This document shows, piece by piece, positions 11,539 through 20,571 of a stretch of 64,000 bases of DNA. The position numbers and the translations under genes were made by a program. Numbering within the stretch: the stretch's first letter is position 1; each line of letters begins with the position of its first letter. The stretch spans positions 29,191 to 93,190 of the forward strand of contig DATIWB010000140.1 of assembly GCA_035519675.1 (NCBI GenBank). Reading direction: 5' to 3'. The notes beneath the pieces are model-generated. The model was not told the origin of the DNA. It did no database searches and saw only the letters and a program-made list of their open reading frames with translations. The stretch comes from RPRB01 sp035519675. Its GTDB lineage: Bacteria > Myxococcota > Myxococcia > Myxococcales > Myxococcaceae.

Positions 11539-12712
11539 CGCAGGCTCCGGCGCCCTCGCCGGATTCCGCCGCGCCGCCCGTCCCTCGCTCCTGGTGGGCG
11601 GCGGCATCACCCTGATTGTCCTGGTGTTCGCCAGCTGGTTCCTGCTCCGCGAACGCGAGACGACGTCCCAGTCCGTCCACCGCATCACCGTCCAGGGCAA
11701 CACCCTCCACATCCCGGACCAGGCGCCGCAGTGGCGATACGTCGAGCTGGCGACCGCTGTCGAGGCCCCTCCGCTCCCACCGCCCCCCGTCCCGGGACGG
11801 GTGAGCTTCGACGAGAAGCGGACCGCCTCCCTGAGCGCGCCGCTGCCCGGCCGGGTGGAGCGGGTGCAGGTCCGCATCGGCGACCGGGTGCAGGAGGGAG
11901 ACCGGCTGTTCAACGTCCGCTCCGCGGCGTGGGCGGATCTCGAGCGGGAGATGGCCTCCGGCCGGGCCAACGTGGAGGTGAAGCGGCGCATCGCCGCCCG
12001 CGCGCGCGAGCTGGTGGAGATCCGCGCCGCCCCGGAGAAGGACGCGCTCGCCGCCGAGGCGGACCTCCACGAGGCCGAGCTGGCCGCCCGCGCCTCGGCC
12101 GCCAAGCGCGCCTCGCTCCGCATCGCCCCCGAGGGCGACAACCTGTTCTGGGTGGTCGCCCCGCGCTCGGGGACCATCGTCGACCTCGACGTGGTCGCCA
12201 GCCAGGAGGTCCAGCCCTCCGGGGACCACCCGCTGGTGCGCATCTCCGAGCTGTCCGAGGTGCTGGTCCTGGCCGACGTGCAGGAGAGCGACGCCTATGA
12301 CCTCCACACTGGCGGAGAGGTCACCATCCGCACCCGCGCCGGCAGCGTCACCCGAGCCGGCACCATCGACCGCATCTCCGAGGTGGTGGACCCCAAGCGG
12401 CGCACCGTCGAGCTGCGCATCCGCGCGGCCAACCAGGACCGGGCGCTCCGACCCAACTCCTTCGTCGACGTCGAGCTCCAGTCCGACCCGTCCCAGAAAC
12501 GGGTGCGGGTCCCCGCCGAGGCGGTGGTCACCGATGGGCAGAGCTCGGTGGTCTTCGTCTCCCGCGGCGAGGGAAAGCTCGAGCGGGTGACCGTCACCCC
12601 GGGTCGCCAGCGCAGCGGGGAGATCGAGCTCCGGGCCGGCCTCGAGCCCGGGGCGCGGTACGTGAGCAAGGGCGCCATCCTCCTCTTGAACCAGCTCGAG
12701 CTCGAGCAATAG
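11528..12712 (+). CDS. RND efflux periplasmic adaptor (membrane fusion protein)
   Basis: HlyD/CzcB-type adaptor bridging the inner-membrane pump and the outer-membrane channel. An N-terminal membrane anchor lies at about 22-42 (GGGITLIVLVFASWFLL). A lipoyl-like half follows (APLPGRVERVQVRIGDRVQEGD), then an alpha-hairpin rich in Ala/Glu/Arg, the second lipoyl half (APRSGTIVDLDVVASQEV), a beta-barrel, and the membrane-proximal domain ending the protein. The 394-residue length is typical. I see no His/Met-rich metal-binding N-terminal extension as found in some CzcB/CusB proteins. It is translated with overlap from the channel gene and sits 4 bases before the pump gene. Confidence 0.9.
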   Translation: MSPDAGSGALAGFRRAARPSLLVGGGITLIVLVFASWFLLRERETTSQSVHRITVQGNTLHIPDQAPQWRYVELATAVEAPPLPPPPVPGRVSFDEKRTASLSAPLPGRVERVQVRIGDRVQEGDRLFNVRSAAWADLEREMASGRANVEVKRRIAARARELVEIRAAPEKDALAAEADLHEAELAARASAAKRASLRIAPEGDNLFWVVAPRSGTIVDLDVVASQEVQPSGDHPLVRISELSEVLVLADVQESDAYDLHTGGEVTIRTRAGSVTRAGTIDRISEVVDPKRRTVELRIRAANQDRALRPNSFVDVELQSDPSQKRVRVPAEAVVTDGQSSVVFVSRGEGKLERVTVTPGRQRSGEIELRAGLEPGARYVSKGAILLLNQLELEQ

Positions 12713-12716
12713 GGCC

Positions 12717-15700
12717 GTGTTCCAGCACCTGGTCGACTTCTCGCTGAAGAACAAGGCGGCGGTTCTGGCCCTCACCGCCATCGTCGCGGCGTGGGGCTGG
12801 CTGTCGTTCCGCGACCTCACCGTCGAGGCATTCCCCGACCCGACCGAGACCCAGGTCCAGGTCATCACCCTCTACCCGGGCCAGCCGGCCGAGGAGGTGG
12901 AGCGCCAGCTGGGTCTGCCGCTCGAGCGGGCGCTGAACGGCATCCCGCAGCTGTCGCGGCTGCGGAACCTGTCGCTGTTCGGCCTCTCCTACGTCACCCT
13001 CACCTTCAACGACGGGACCGACGGGCTCTGGGCCCGGCAGCAAGTCCTGGAGCGGCTCCGCGAGGCCGACCTGCCCGAGGGCATCGTCCCCCAGCTGGGG
13101 CCCTACGCCACGCCCATCGGGGAGGTGTACCGCTACACGCTGGTCGGCGCGGGCGGGGATCCGATGAAGCTCCGGACCCTCCAGGACTGGGTGGTGCGCC
13201 CGGCATTCCTCCGGGTGAACGGGGTGGCCGACGTGGTGAGCATCGGCGGGCTCCAGCGGGAGATCCACGTCCAGCCCGACCCATCGCGCCTGGCCGCGCA
13301 CGGGCTGACGCTGGCCTCGCTCGAGCAGGGCATCAAGGGCGGAAGCGTGAACGCCTCGGGCGGGGTGCTGGAGCGCGGGGCCGAGCAGCTCGTCATCCGC
13401 AGCGAAGGGCTGTTCACCAGCGTCGAGGACCTCAAGGCGGTCCGCCTCGCGACCGAGGAGGGCACGCCGGTCTTCCTCAAGGACGTGGCCACCGTCACCG
13501 AGGGCTGGTCCCCGCGCCAGGGCGTGGTCAGCCGCAACGAGTCGATGGACACCGTGCAGGGCGTGGTGCTGATGCGGCGGGGGGAGAACCCCTCGCAGGT
13601 GCTGACGCGGATCCGGAACGCGGTGCTGGACATCGACCGCCGGCTCGCGCCCGACGGCGTGAAGCTGGACCCGTTCTACGACCGCACCGACCTGGTGGGC
13701 ACCACCTTGCGGACGGTGGGCCACAACCTGCTCGAGGGAGCAGCGCTGGTGACCCTGGTCCTCTTCGTGTTCCTGCTCGACCTGCGCGCCGCGCTGGTGG
13801 TGGGCACGCTCATCCCGCTCTCGCTGCTCACCTCGTTCATCTACCTCCACCTCCGAGGGATGAGCGCCAACCTCCTCTCGATGGGGGCGGTGGACTTCGG
13901 GGTCATCGTCGATGGCGGGGTGGTGATCATCGAGGCCATCCTCGCCCGCATGGCCCTGTCCCGGGGCTCGGCCGAGACGGTGGAGGAGAAGATCCGGCAG
14001 GCCACCACCGCGGTGGTGAGGCCCACGGTGTTCGCGCTGCTGATCATCATCGCCGCCTACCTTCCCATCTTCCTCCTCCAGCGGGTGGAGGGGAGAATCT
14101 TCTCCCCGATGGCGAACACCGTGGTCTCGGCACTGGCCGGGGCGCTGTTCTTCTCGGTGACGCTGGTGCCGGTCCTCGCCGCGCTGGTGTGGCGAAAGCC
14201 GGTGACCCACGGCGAGTCGCCGCTCCTCTCCTGGGTGGCGAGGCGGTACGAGCCCACCTTGCGTTTCTGCCTCCGCCACCCTGCCCTGCTCATCGGCTCG
14301 GTCGGCGTGCTCCTCGCCGGCGCGGCGATGGTCCTGCCGAGGCTGGGCAGCGAGTTCCTCCCCGAGTTGAACGAGGGCGCGCTGTACATGACCTTCACCC
14401 TGCCGGCGAACAGCTCGCTCACCGAGGGCCGGAAGCTGGTGCCGCGCATCACCCAGCTGCTCCAGGGCGTACCTCAAGTGGAAGCCGTGCTCTCGCAGCT
14501 CGGGCGCCCCGAGGACGGCACCGACGCGAAGCTGGCCAACAACCTCGAGTTCTTCGTGAAGCTGACGCCACCGCACCGCTGGCCCCGCGAGACGCCGACC
14601 CTGGGCAGCGTGCTCGACGTGCTGCAGTCCCGCATCGCGGAGATCCCCGGCATCGAGGCAAACTTCAGCCAGCCCATCCGCGACAACGTCAACGAGAGCA
14701 TCAGCGGCCAGCAGGGGCAGATCGCGGTGAAGCTCTACGGCGACGACCTGGGCGCACTCCAGGCCCAGGCGGAGAAGGTGAAGGCGGCCATCGCCAAGGT
14801 GCCCGGAGCGGCGGACCTGGCGCTGGTAAAGAGCGCCTCGGTGCTTCAAGTGAGGGTCAAGCCGAACCGGGTGGCACTGGCCCGCTACGGAATGGACCTC
14901 GGCGACTTCCAGCACGTGTTCCAGACCGCGCTGGGAGGGCGCCCGGTGGCCGACTTCTGGGAGGGCGAGCGCAAGTTCGACGTGGTGCTGCGGCTTCCCC
15001 CGGCCGACCGCGACGACGTGGAGAAGATCCGCTCGCTGCGCGTCCCGGTGGACGGAGGCCTCACCATCCCGCTCTCGGCGCTGGCCGAGGTGGAGACCGG
15101 CGTGGGCCGGGCGAGCGTCAACCGGGAGAACGGCCGGCGCTACATCGGCATCCGGATGAACGTCCGGGGCCGGGACATGGGCGGCTTCGTGAACGAGGCC
15201 CGCGAGCGCGTGGAGCGGGACGCCTCCCTGGCCAAGGGCATGTCGATCGAGTGGGGCGGCGAGTTCGAGAACAAGGAGCGGGCGATGGCCCGGCTGGCGA
15301 CGGTGGTGCCGGTGGCCCTGCTGATCACCCTGGTCCTGCTGTTCAAGGCCTTCGACTCGCTGTCGCTGGCGGTCCTCACCTTGCTCAACGTGCCCTTCGC
15401 TCTGCTGGGCGGGGTGTTCGGGCTGTGGGCGGCCGGCTTCCCGCTCAGCGTCTCGGCGGCGGTGGGCTTCATCGCCCTCATCGGACAGGCGTCGCTCAAC
15501 GGCGTGCTGGTGCTGTCGGCCATCGCCGGGCGCCGGGAGCGGGGCGAGTCGCTGGACGAGGCCATCGTCGCCGGGGCGCGGGAGCGGCTCAGACCGGTGC
15601 TCATGACCGCCAGCCTGGCGGCGCTGGGACTGGTCCCGGCGGCGCTCTCCCGTGGCATCGGGAGCGAGACCCAGCGTCCGCTGGCGGTGGTCATCGTGGC

Positions 15701-15833
15701 CGGGACGCTCTCGGCCTGTGCGCTGACCCTGCTGCTGCTGCCGGTGATGTACCGGATCTGGGAGCAGCTGGTGGAGCGTTCACGCCCCGCCGGCTCGCGC
15801 ACCGCCGCCGAGCCCGTGGTCGGGCCCATCTGA
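12717..15833 (+). CDS. heavy-metal RND efflux pump, CzcA/CusA family
   Basis: Inner-membrane proton-driven transporter exporting metal cations from periplasm or cytoplasm through the partner channel. At 1038 residues it has the usual 12-helix RND layout: a first helix at 13-31, a large periplasmic loop, a helix bundle (about 335-530), a second periplasmic loop, and a final bundle (about 860-1020). The fourth-helix segment DFGVIVDGGVVIIEA carries Asp393, Asp399 and Glu406. Their spacing equals the proton-relay Asp/Asp/Glu of CzcA-type divalent-cation pumps, rather than the CusA pattern. Zn2+, Co2+, Cd2+ or Ni2+ is therefore the likelier substrate class; the exact metal is not decidable. Third gene of the operon. 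Confidence 0.92.
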   Translation: MFQHLVDFSLKNKAAVLALTAIVAAWGWLSFRDLTVEAFPDPTETQVQVITLYPGQPAEEVERQLGLPLERALNGIPQLSRLRNLSLFGLSYVTLTFNDGTDGLWARQQVLERLREADLPEGIVPQLGPYATPIGEVYRYTLVGAGGDPMKLRTLQDWVVRPAFLRVNGVADVVSIGGLQREIHVQPDPSRLAAHGLTLASLEQGIKGGSVNASGGVLERGAEQLVIRSEGLFTSVEDLKAVRLATEEGTPVFLKDVATVTEGWSPRQGVVSRNESMDTVQGVVLMRRGENPSQVLTRIRNAVLDIDRRLAPDGVKLDPFYDRTDLVGTTLRTVGHNLLEGAALVTLVLFVFLLDLRAALVVGTLIPLSLLTSFIYLHLRGMSANLLSMGAVDFGVIVDGGVVIIEAILARMALSRGSAETVEEKIRQATTAVVRPTVFALLIIIAAYLPIFLLQRVEGRIFSPMANTVVSALAGALFFSVTLVPVLAALVWRKPVTHGESPLLSWVARRYEPTLRFCLRHPALLIGSVGVLLAGAAMVLPRLGSEFLPELNEGALYMTFTLPANSSLTEGRKLVPRITQLLQGVPQVEAVLSQLGRPEDGTDAKLANNLEFFVKLTPPHRWPRETPTLGSVLDVLQSRIAEIPGIEANFSQPIRDNVNESISGQQGQIAVKLYGDDLGALQAQAEKVKAAIAKVPGAADLALVKSASVLQVRVKPNRVALARYGMDLGDFQHVFQTALGGRPVADFWEGERKFDVVLRLPPADRDDVEKIRSLRVPVDGGLTIPLSALAEVETGVGRASVNRENGRRYIGIRMNVRGRDMGGFVNEARERVERDASLAKGMSIEWGGEFENKERAMARLATVVPVALLITLVLLFKAFDSLSLAVLTLLNVPFALLGGVFGLWAAGFPLSVSAAVGFIALIGQASLNGVLVLSAIAGRRERGESLDEAIVAGARERLRPVLMTASLAALGLVPAALSRGIGSETQRPLAVVIVAGTLSACALTLLLLPVMYRIWEQLVERSRPAGSRTAAEPVVGPI

Positions 15834-15854
15834 CACCGCCAGTGTGGTTGTCAG
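15830..15854 (+). terminator. weak hairpin at end of RND operon
   Basis: CTGACA...TGTCAG stem overlapping the stop codon of the pump gene, extended by a CC/GG pair across a one-base bulge. A short T-containing stretch (GAAGTTTGATTG) follows about 15 bases later, with no immediate T-run. It may contribute to termination, but is not a canonical intrinsic terminator. Confidence 0.3.
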
Positions 15855-15914
15855 ATCCGCCCGCGGAAGTTTGATTGACGCCCATCGCCCGCGCGATCAG
15901 GGTGCGCGCCGCAC

Positions 15915-16280
15915 ATGGTCGAGGTCCGAGCGCTTCCGGCGCGCGAGCGGGTGATGATCGTCCTTCGGGGACAGGTGCTGGCGGAGGAGCTGGAGGAGGC
16001 GGAGCGGAAGCTGCGACAGGCGCTCCCGGGGCTCGGGCCCGCGTTCGACGTCATCGCCGACATCTCGGGCGCCGAGCCGCTCGGCCCGGAGGCGATGGCG
16101 GGAGCGCGGCGACTGGCCGAGCTGCTCGCACCGGCGGGGCTCCGCATCCACGTCCGGGTGGTGGGCCGCAGCGCTCAGACCGCACTGCAGTTCCAGCGGA
16201 TCAGCCGCGCCGTGGGCTACGACTCGCGGCTGGCCTTCTCGCTGGCCGAGGCCGAAGGGCTGCTCGACGCGTCCGGCTAG
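15915..16280 (+). CDS. small STAS-like (SpoIIAA-fold) protein
   Basis: A 121-residue cytosolic protein with alternating strands and helices in the style of SpoIIAA/STAS-like regulators. It has a beta strand VMIVLRGQV, then FDVIADISGAEPLGPEAM (strand, loop, helix), and VRVVGRSAQTALQFQRISRAVGY (strand, helix). This pattern is common in Myxococcota small STAS-like proteins of unknown partner. No catalytic motif is seen, and the Ser/Thr phospho-site typical of true anti-anti-sigma factors is not obvious. It lies 81 bases after the efflux operon and 79 bases before the next gene. Function is not assigned. Confidence 0.68.
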   Translation: MVEVRALPARERVMIVLRGQVLAEELEEAERKLRQALPGLGPAFDVIADISGAEPLGPEAMAGARRLAELLAPAGLRIHVRVVGRSAQTALQFQRISRAVGYDSRLAFSLAEAEGLLDASG

Positions 16281-16296
16281 GGGCCTCCACCGTTTG

Positions 16297-16346
16297 CCAC
16301 AGCAGTTCTCCACAAGTTGGAGCTGGGGCCTGTGCGGAAGCTGTGG
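16297..16346 (+). other. nested hairpin in leader of the coiled-coil membrane protein gene
   Basis: An outer 7-base stem CCACAGC (16297-16303) pairs with GCTGTGG (16340-16346). It encloses an inner hairpin, CTCCA (16308-16312) with TGGAG (16318-16322), flanked by CAG/CTG. It lies between the STAS-like gene and the ATG at 16360, just before the GGAAGG ribosome-binding-like site. It could be a leader structure or processing/termination element for the gene upstream. Confidence 0.4.
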
Positions 16347-16359
16347 GAAGGTGCCGCGG

Positions 16360-17967
16360 ATGTTCGAGACGGCCGGCACCAGGTTCTGGCGCGGCGTGCG
16401 GGAGCCCTGGCAGCTCATGGCCAGGATGCGGGCCCACCCTCCGCTCTGGCGCCGGTACTGGCGCATCGTGGGCATCCAGGTGGCGGTGACGGTCGTCGCG
16501 GGGGCGGTGGTCTTCTGGGTGGGCAAGCAGGGCGCAGACGTCTGGCGCGACGCGTTCGAGGCGGAGCCCGCCCCCGCCTCCAGCGCACCGGCGACCACCT
16601 CCGCCAGCAGCCCGCCGGCAGGCGGAGCGCTGCCCTCCGCCACGCCCGGGCCAACCGGGACCGGCGCGGCGCGCCCGGGGGCCTCTGAGGCCACGAAGGA
16701 CGCGGTGTCCGCGGCCGGGGAGACCGAGGAGGAGGTCGCGGACGAGGAGGAGGAGTCCGACACCGAGGACGACTCCGACACCCAGATCGAGGCGGCCGCC
16801 CGGGAGCTGGAGCACGCCCCGCCCTCGGAGCGAGCCAAGCGCACCGCCGAGCTGCTCAACCGCGCGCTCTCGCGGGCGAAGCAGAAGAGCGAGCACGCAC
16901 CGCGGCGCACGGGAGCGACCCCCGCGGGCGGCGCCGAACAGACGAGGGAGGCGCTCCAGGAAGACCGCACCGAGCTGCACGACGACCTCGAGGAGCTGCG
17001 GAGCAACGCCGAGGAGCTGGCCAGCCACCCGCCGACGGCGTTCGCCGAGGCGCGGGCCCAGCGCCGGAAGCTCGAGCGTCGGCTGGAGCGGCTGGAGCGG
17101 CGCGCTGCCGACCTCTCCCGTCGAGGCGCCCCACCGCTCACCGCGGAGGAAGCGGGAGCGGCCGCCGCGGTCCGCTCGGCGCTCGGCAGGGCACGGACCA
17201 CCGAGCGGGGGCTGCGAGGGCGGCTGAGCGCCATCCTCGCCCTGCTGGCGGCGCTGTACGCCTCGCTCAGCATCGCCCAGGCCGGGGTGCTGGCCATGTC
17301 CCGCGACTTCCACGATGCGCTCTCGCGCGAGCTGAGCCTGCTGGCCCAGGTGGCGCCGGAGGACCCACCGATGCGTCCGCGCATCCGGCTCGACGTGCCC
17401 TGGGTGCGACGCAAGACCAACCGGCGGGTCCAGTTCTTCCTCGGGTTCCTCCCGGGCATCGTCTTCATCTGGGCGGTGACCGCGCTGCTTCCGATGCGGA
17501 GACCGCTGGTCTCGCTCCTCACCGCGTGCTGGTCCGCCTACTGGTGGGTGGTGATGACCGCCGGACAGACCGCCCGGGCCTGGTCGCCGCCGGAGACCAC
17601 CCCGCCGCCCTGGTACCTGCGCGGGTGGAGCTTCCTCACCACCCGCGTCTTCCTCTTCCGCTGGGCGCTGCCCAGGGCCTGGGGAGGGATCTGGGCCCGG
17701 TTTGCCCGCCGGTTCTACGGGCCCTCGGAACGGGTCGAGGAGCAGCCGTTCGAGTTCGCCGGACTGGCGCTCAGCCGGGCGCTGGCGTTGCTCCCCCTCT
17801 TCAAGCTGCTGGTGAGACCGGTCTTTCCTGTCGCGGCTGCGCACCTGCTCGTCGAGCACGCGGCGATGGCCCGGGTACCCGTTCCGGTCACTGCGCTGGA
17901 GCTGGCCGATGCCGCCGCCCGGGCGCCGGACCCCGAGGCCCGCGCCCACTCCGGCGTCGCCGGCTGA
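16360..17967 (+). CDS. large membrane protein with acidic and coiled-coil cytoplasmic/periplasmic region, unknown function
   Basis: No family recognised. The 535-residue product begins with a basic helix and a membrane segment (about 36-56). A Pro/Ala/Ser linker follows, then a strongly acidic tract (about 121-145, runs of Glu/Asp) and a charged coiled coil (about 200-255, LERRLERLERRA). Four further hydrophobic segments lie near 288-312, 357-380, 384-405 and 471-500. The ATG at 16360 is preferred because GGAAGG precedes it and the open frame upstream (to 16294) covers a hairpin. The protein could be a membrane organiser or mechanosensor; this is only a guess. The HDOD gene converges on its 3' end after 9 bases. 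Confidence 0.7.
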   Translation: MFETAGTRFWRGVREPWQLMARMRAHPPLWRRYWRIVGIQVAVTVVAGAVVFWVGKQGADVWRDAFEAEPAPASSAPATTSASSPPAGGALPSATPGPTGTGAARPGASEATKDAVSAAGETEEEVADEEEESDTEDDSDTQIEAAARELEHAPPSERAKRTAELLNRALSRAKQKSEHAPRRTGATPAGGAEQTREALQEDRTELHDDLEELRSNAEELASHPPTAFAEARAQRRKLERRLERLERRAADLSRRGAPPLTAEEAGAAAAVRSALGRARTTERGLRGRLSAILALLAALYASLSIAQAGVLAMSRDFHDALSRELSLLAQVAPEDPPMRPRIRLDVPWVRRKTNRRVQFFLGFLPGIVFIWAVTALLPMRRPLVSLLTACWSAYWWVVMTAGQTARAWSPPETTPPPWYLRGWSFLTTRVFLFRWALPRAWGGIWARFARRFYGPSERVEEQPFEFAGLALSRALALLPLFKLLVRPVFPVAAAHLLVEHAAMARVPVPVTALELADAAARAPDPEARAHSGVAG

Positions 17968-17976
17968 GCGCCTGGG

Positions 17977-18915
17977 TCAGAGGGCCGGCCGCGCTTCCTC
18001 GTCTGCACCCAGCGCGGCGCTCAGCGGCGTCTTCACCTGCTTGAAGACCACCGGTCGGGGGTCATCCTCGAGCATCAGGGCAGTGCGGGCATCCGAGAGG
18101 AGCTCCTGGTCTGCGCTCTCCACCGCGATCTGTTGCCCCGAGACACGGAAGCCGTGCCCGAGCTCGTCGGCGAAGGACTCGGCGAGGATGACGGTGGAAG
18201 CCACGGTCCTCGGGGCCCCCTTGAGGCCCAGGTCGTGGTGGTGGCCGAGCACGTCGACGACGGTGTCCGGCATCCCCCACATCCGGGCGATGGCCGCGGA
18301 CTGCTCGGGGTGGAGCAGGTCCAGATGGAGCCACATCTCCGCCGCGTCGACCTGGATCTCCCAGCTCGTGGAGAGCTCCTCCAGCGCCAGGAGCGTGGCG
18401 ACGCTGCCCAGGTCGTGCAGCAGGCCACAGAGGAAGGACTGCTCGGGAGAGGCGCCGGCCACCACTGCCGTGCCGCGGGCCAGGTGGGCGACGGCCACCG
18501 AGTGGCGGCGGAGCGACTCGCGGAGCGCCGCGTTCTGGCTCCCCCTGAAGCAGGACATGGTCATCGCCGACTCCAGGGCCACGTTCCGGGTCCCGGAGAC
18601 GCCGAGCCGGACCACCGCCTCCTTCAGCGTGCCGGCCACCTGGCGGCCGGCGTAGGCGGCGGACCGCGCACGCTTCACCACCTGCGCCGCCAGCACCGGG
18701 TCACGGCCGAGCGCCTCCGCCGCCTGGCCGATCTCCATGTCCTCGCGCTCGGTGAGCGAGAGCAGCTCCATCGCCGCGGCGGGAAAGGTGGGCGGACGCC
18801 AGGTGGGAGACTGGAAGAGGGACTTCACCTCCGCCAGCACTGACTCGTGGCTGATGGACCGTCGGTTGGCGCGGGCGAGCATGTGGCGCCAGCGTACCTG
18901 CAGGAAACACTCCAT
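17977..18915 (-). CDS. HDOD-domain signalling protein
   Basis: Contains the HDOD domain, a helical HD-superfamily-related output domain that lacks hydrolase activity and is found in regulators of motility, biofilm and cell division. Typical pieces are FPAAAMELLSLTEREDMEIGQ and LGRDPVLAAQVVKRARSA (first half), FLCGLLHDLGSVATLLALE, then LLHPEQSAAIARMWGMPDTVVDVLGHHHDL. The ATG at 18915 gives 312 residues; an upstream extension in frame is Arg/Pro-rich and looks non-coding. It is transcribed divergently from the flagellar regulator gene across a 436-base intergenic region, so a role in motility control is plausible but inferred. Confidence 0.85.
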   Translation of the reverse strand: MECFLQVRWRHMLARANRRSISHESVLAEVKSLFQSPTWRPPTFPAAAMELLSLTEREDMEIGQAAEALGRDPVLAAQVVKRARSAAYAGRQVAGTLKEAVVRLGVSGTRNVALESAMTMSCFRGSQNAALRESLRRHSVAVAHLARGTAVVAGASPEQSFLCGLLHDLGSVATLLALEELSTSWEIQVDAAEMWLHLDLLHPEQSAAIARMWGMPDTVVDVLGHHHDLGLKGAPRTVASTVILAESFADELGHGFRVSGQQIAVESADQELLSDARTALMLEDDPRPVVFKQVKTPLSAALGADEEARPAL

Positions 18916-19165
18916 CTCGCCGCGAAGCGTCGAACGTCGAGGTCCCGGAGCCGGGTGGGGTGACACGCGTCTTCGTTTGTCCCGGCCCACGAGAGAAGCG
19001 GGGTGTTCACCCGCGCGCTCCAGGGGGGAACGGCCCACGGGGTGCGCTGGCGCGATGCGCGCAGGCGCGGCGCTCGCACCGGGTTCGCATCGACCGGACG
19101 ACGAAATTTGTCACCACGGAGGTACGGCCCTGTATCTCCGGCCGGATCCAGGGTGTCTGCCGAGG

Positions 19166-19186
19166 GGTTCGCCATCGGTGCGAACC
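19166..19186. promoter_or_regulatory. inverted repeat upstream of flagellar regulator, candidate activator site
   Basis: Perfect 7-base arms GGTTCGC and GCGAACC with a 7-base spacer, partly overlapping a second dyad ACCTG-N5-CAGGT. The centre lies about 140 bases upstream of the start predicted from the sigma-54 motif at 19291, within the range for an enhancer. It may serve autoregulation by the activator encoded downstream; this is inference. Confidence 0.45.
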
Positions 19187-19290
19187 TGTTGACCAGGTGT
19201 GTAGCGCCCCTGCGCGGTGGTCGCGCCGCACCCGTGCGACAGCGTCTCCAGGACCCACTTCGCGCTCGGAACGCCACGGTTCTGGCGCCA

Positions 19291-19306
19291 TGGAACGACG
19301 CTTGCT
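19291..19306 (+). promoter_or_regulatory. sigma-54 promoter at head of flagellar locus
   Basis: TGGAACGACGCTTGCT differs from the sigma-54 consensus TGGCACGRNNNTTGCW at one position and keeps GG-N10-GC exactly. Predicted transcription start is near 19317, giving a leader of about 35 bases before the ATG at 19352. It would put the first activator gene itself under sigma-54 control. Confidence 0.7.
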
Positions 19307-19351
19307 GACGGTGTTCTACGCTCAACAGCTCTCCGACTGGGGACACACCCG

Positions 19352-20446
<1,095 letters not shown>

Positions 20447-20571
20447 CCGGCCGAGCCAGGGCGATGACACGCGACGGCCCGGACCAGGGCTCACCCCTCG
20501 CAAGCCCCGGCGAACGCTCGAGCATTCGGTCGGCGGCGCGGTGCGCATGTCGCTTGCACGGTGGCGGCCGC

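Larger units (their letters stand above)
18916..19351. other. intergenic region between HDOD gene and flagellar regulator
   Basis: 436 bases without a convincing gene; short open frames here have poor codon use. The region is less GC-biased than its neighbours in places. It holds an inverted repeat (19166-19186), a second small dyad ACCTG/CAGGT just after it, and a sigma-54 promoter match (19291-19306) facing the flagellar locus. A promoter for the HDOD gene must also lie here, but I could not identify it. Confidence 0.6.

Noticed and set aside
12594..14915. 773-residue open frame on the minus strand
   Set aside because: Antisense to the RND pump gene, whose motifs are intact; the product is His/Arg/Gly-rich and typical of a shadow frame.
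16306..16314. TTCTCCACA, one mismatch from a DnaA box
   Set aside because: Isolated, with no cluster of boxes, no AT-rich unwinding region and no dnaA/dnaN nearby; it is part of the hairpin described at 16297-16346, so no replication origin is claimed.
16294..16359. Upstream start for the coiled-coil membrane protein
   Set aside because: The first 22 codons would run through a nested hairpin and give an implausible Cys/Trp/Ser-rich N-terminus; the ATG at 16360 has a ribosome-binding-like GGAAGG.
20554..20558. TTGCA before the secreted repeat protein gene, as a -12 box
   Set aside because: No GG at the required distance upstream, so it is not a sigma-54 promoter.
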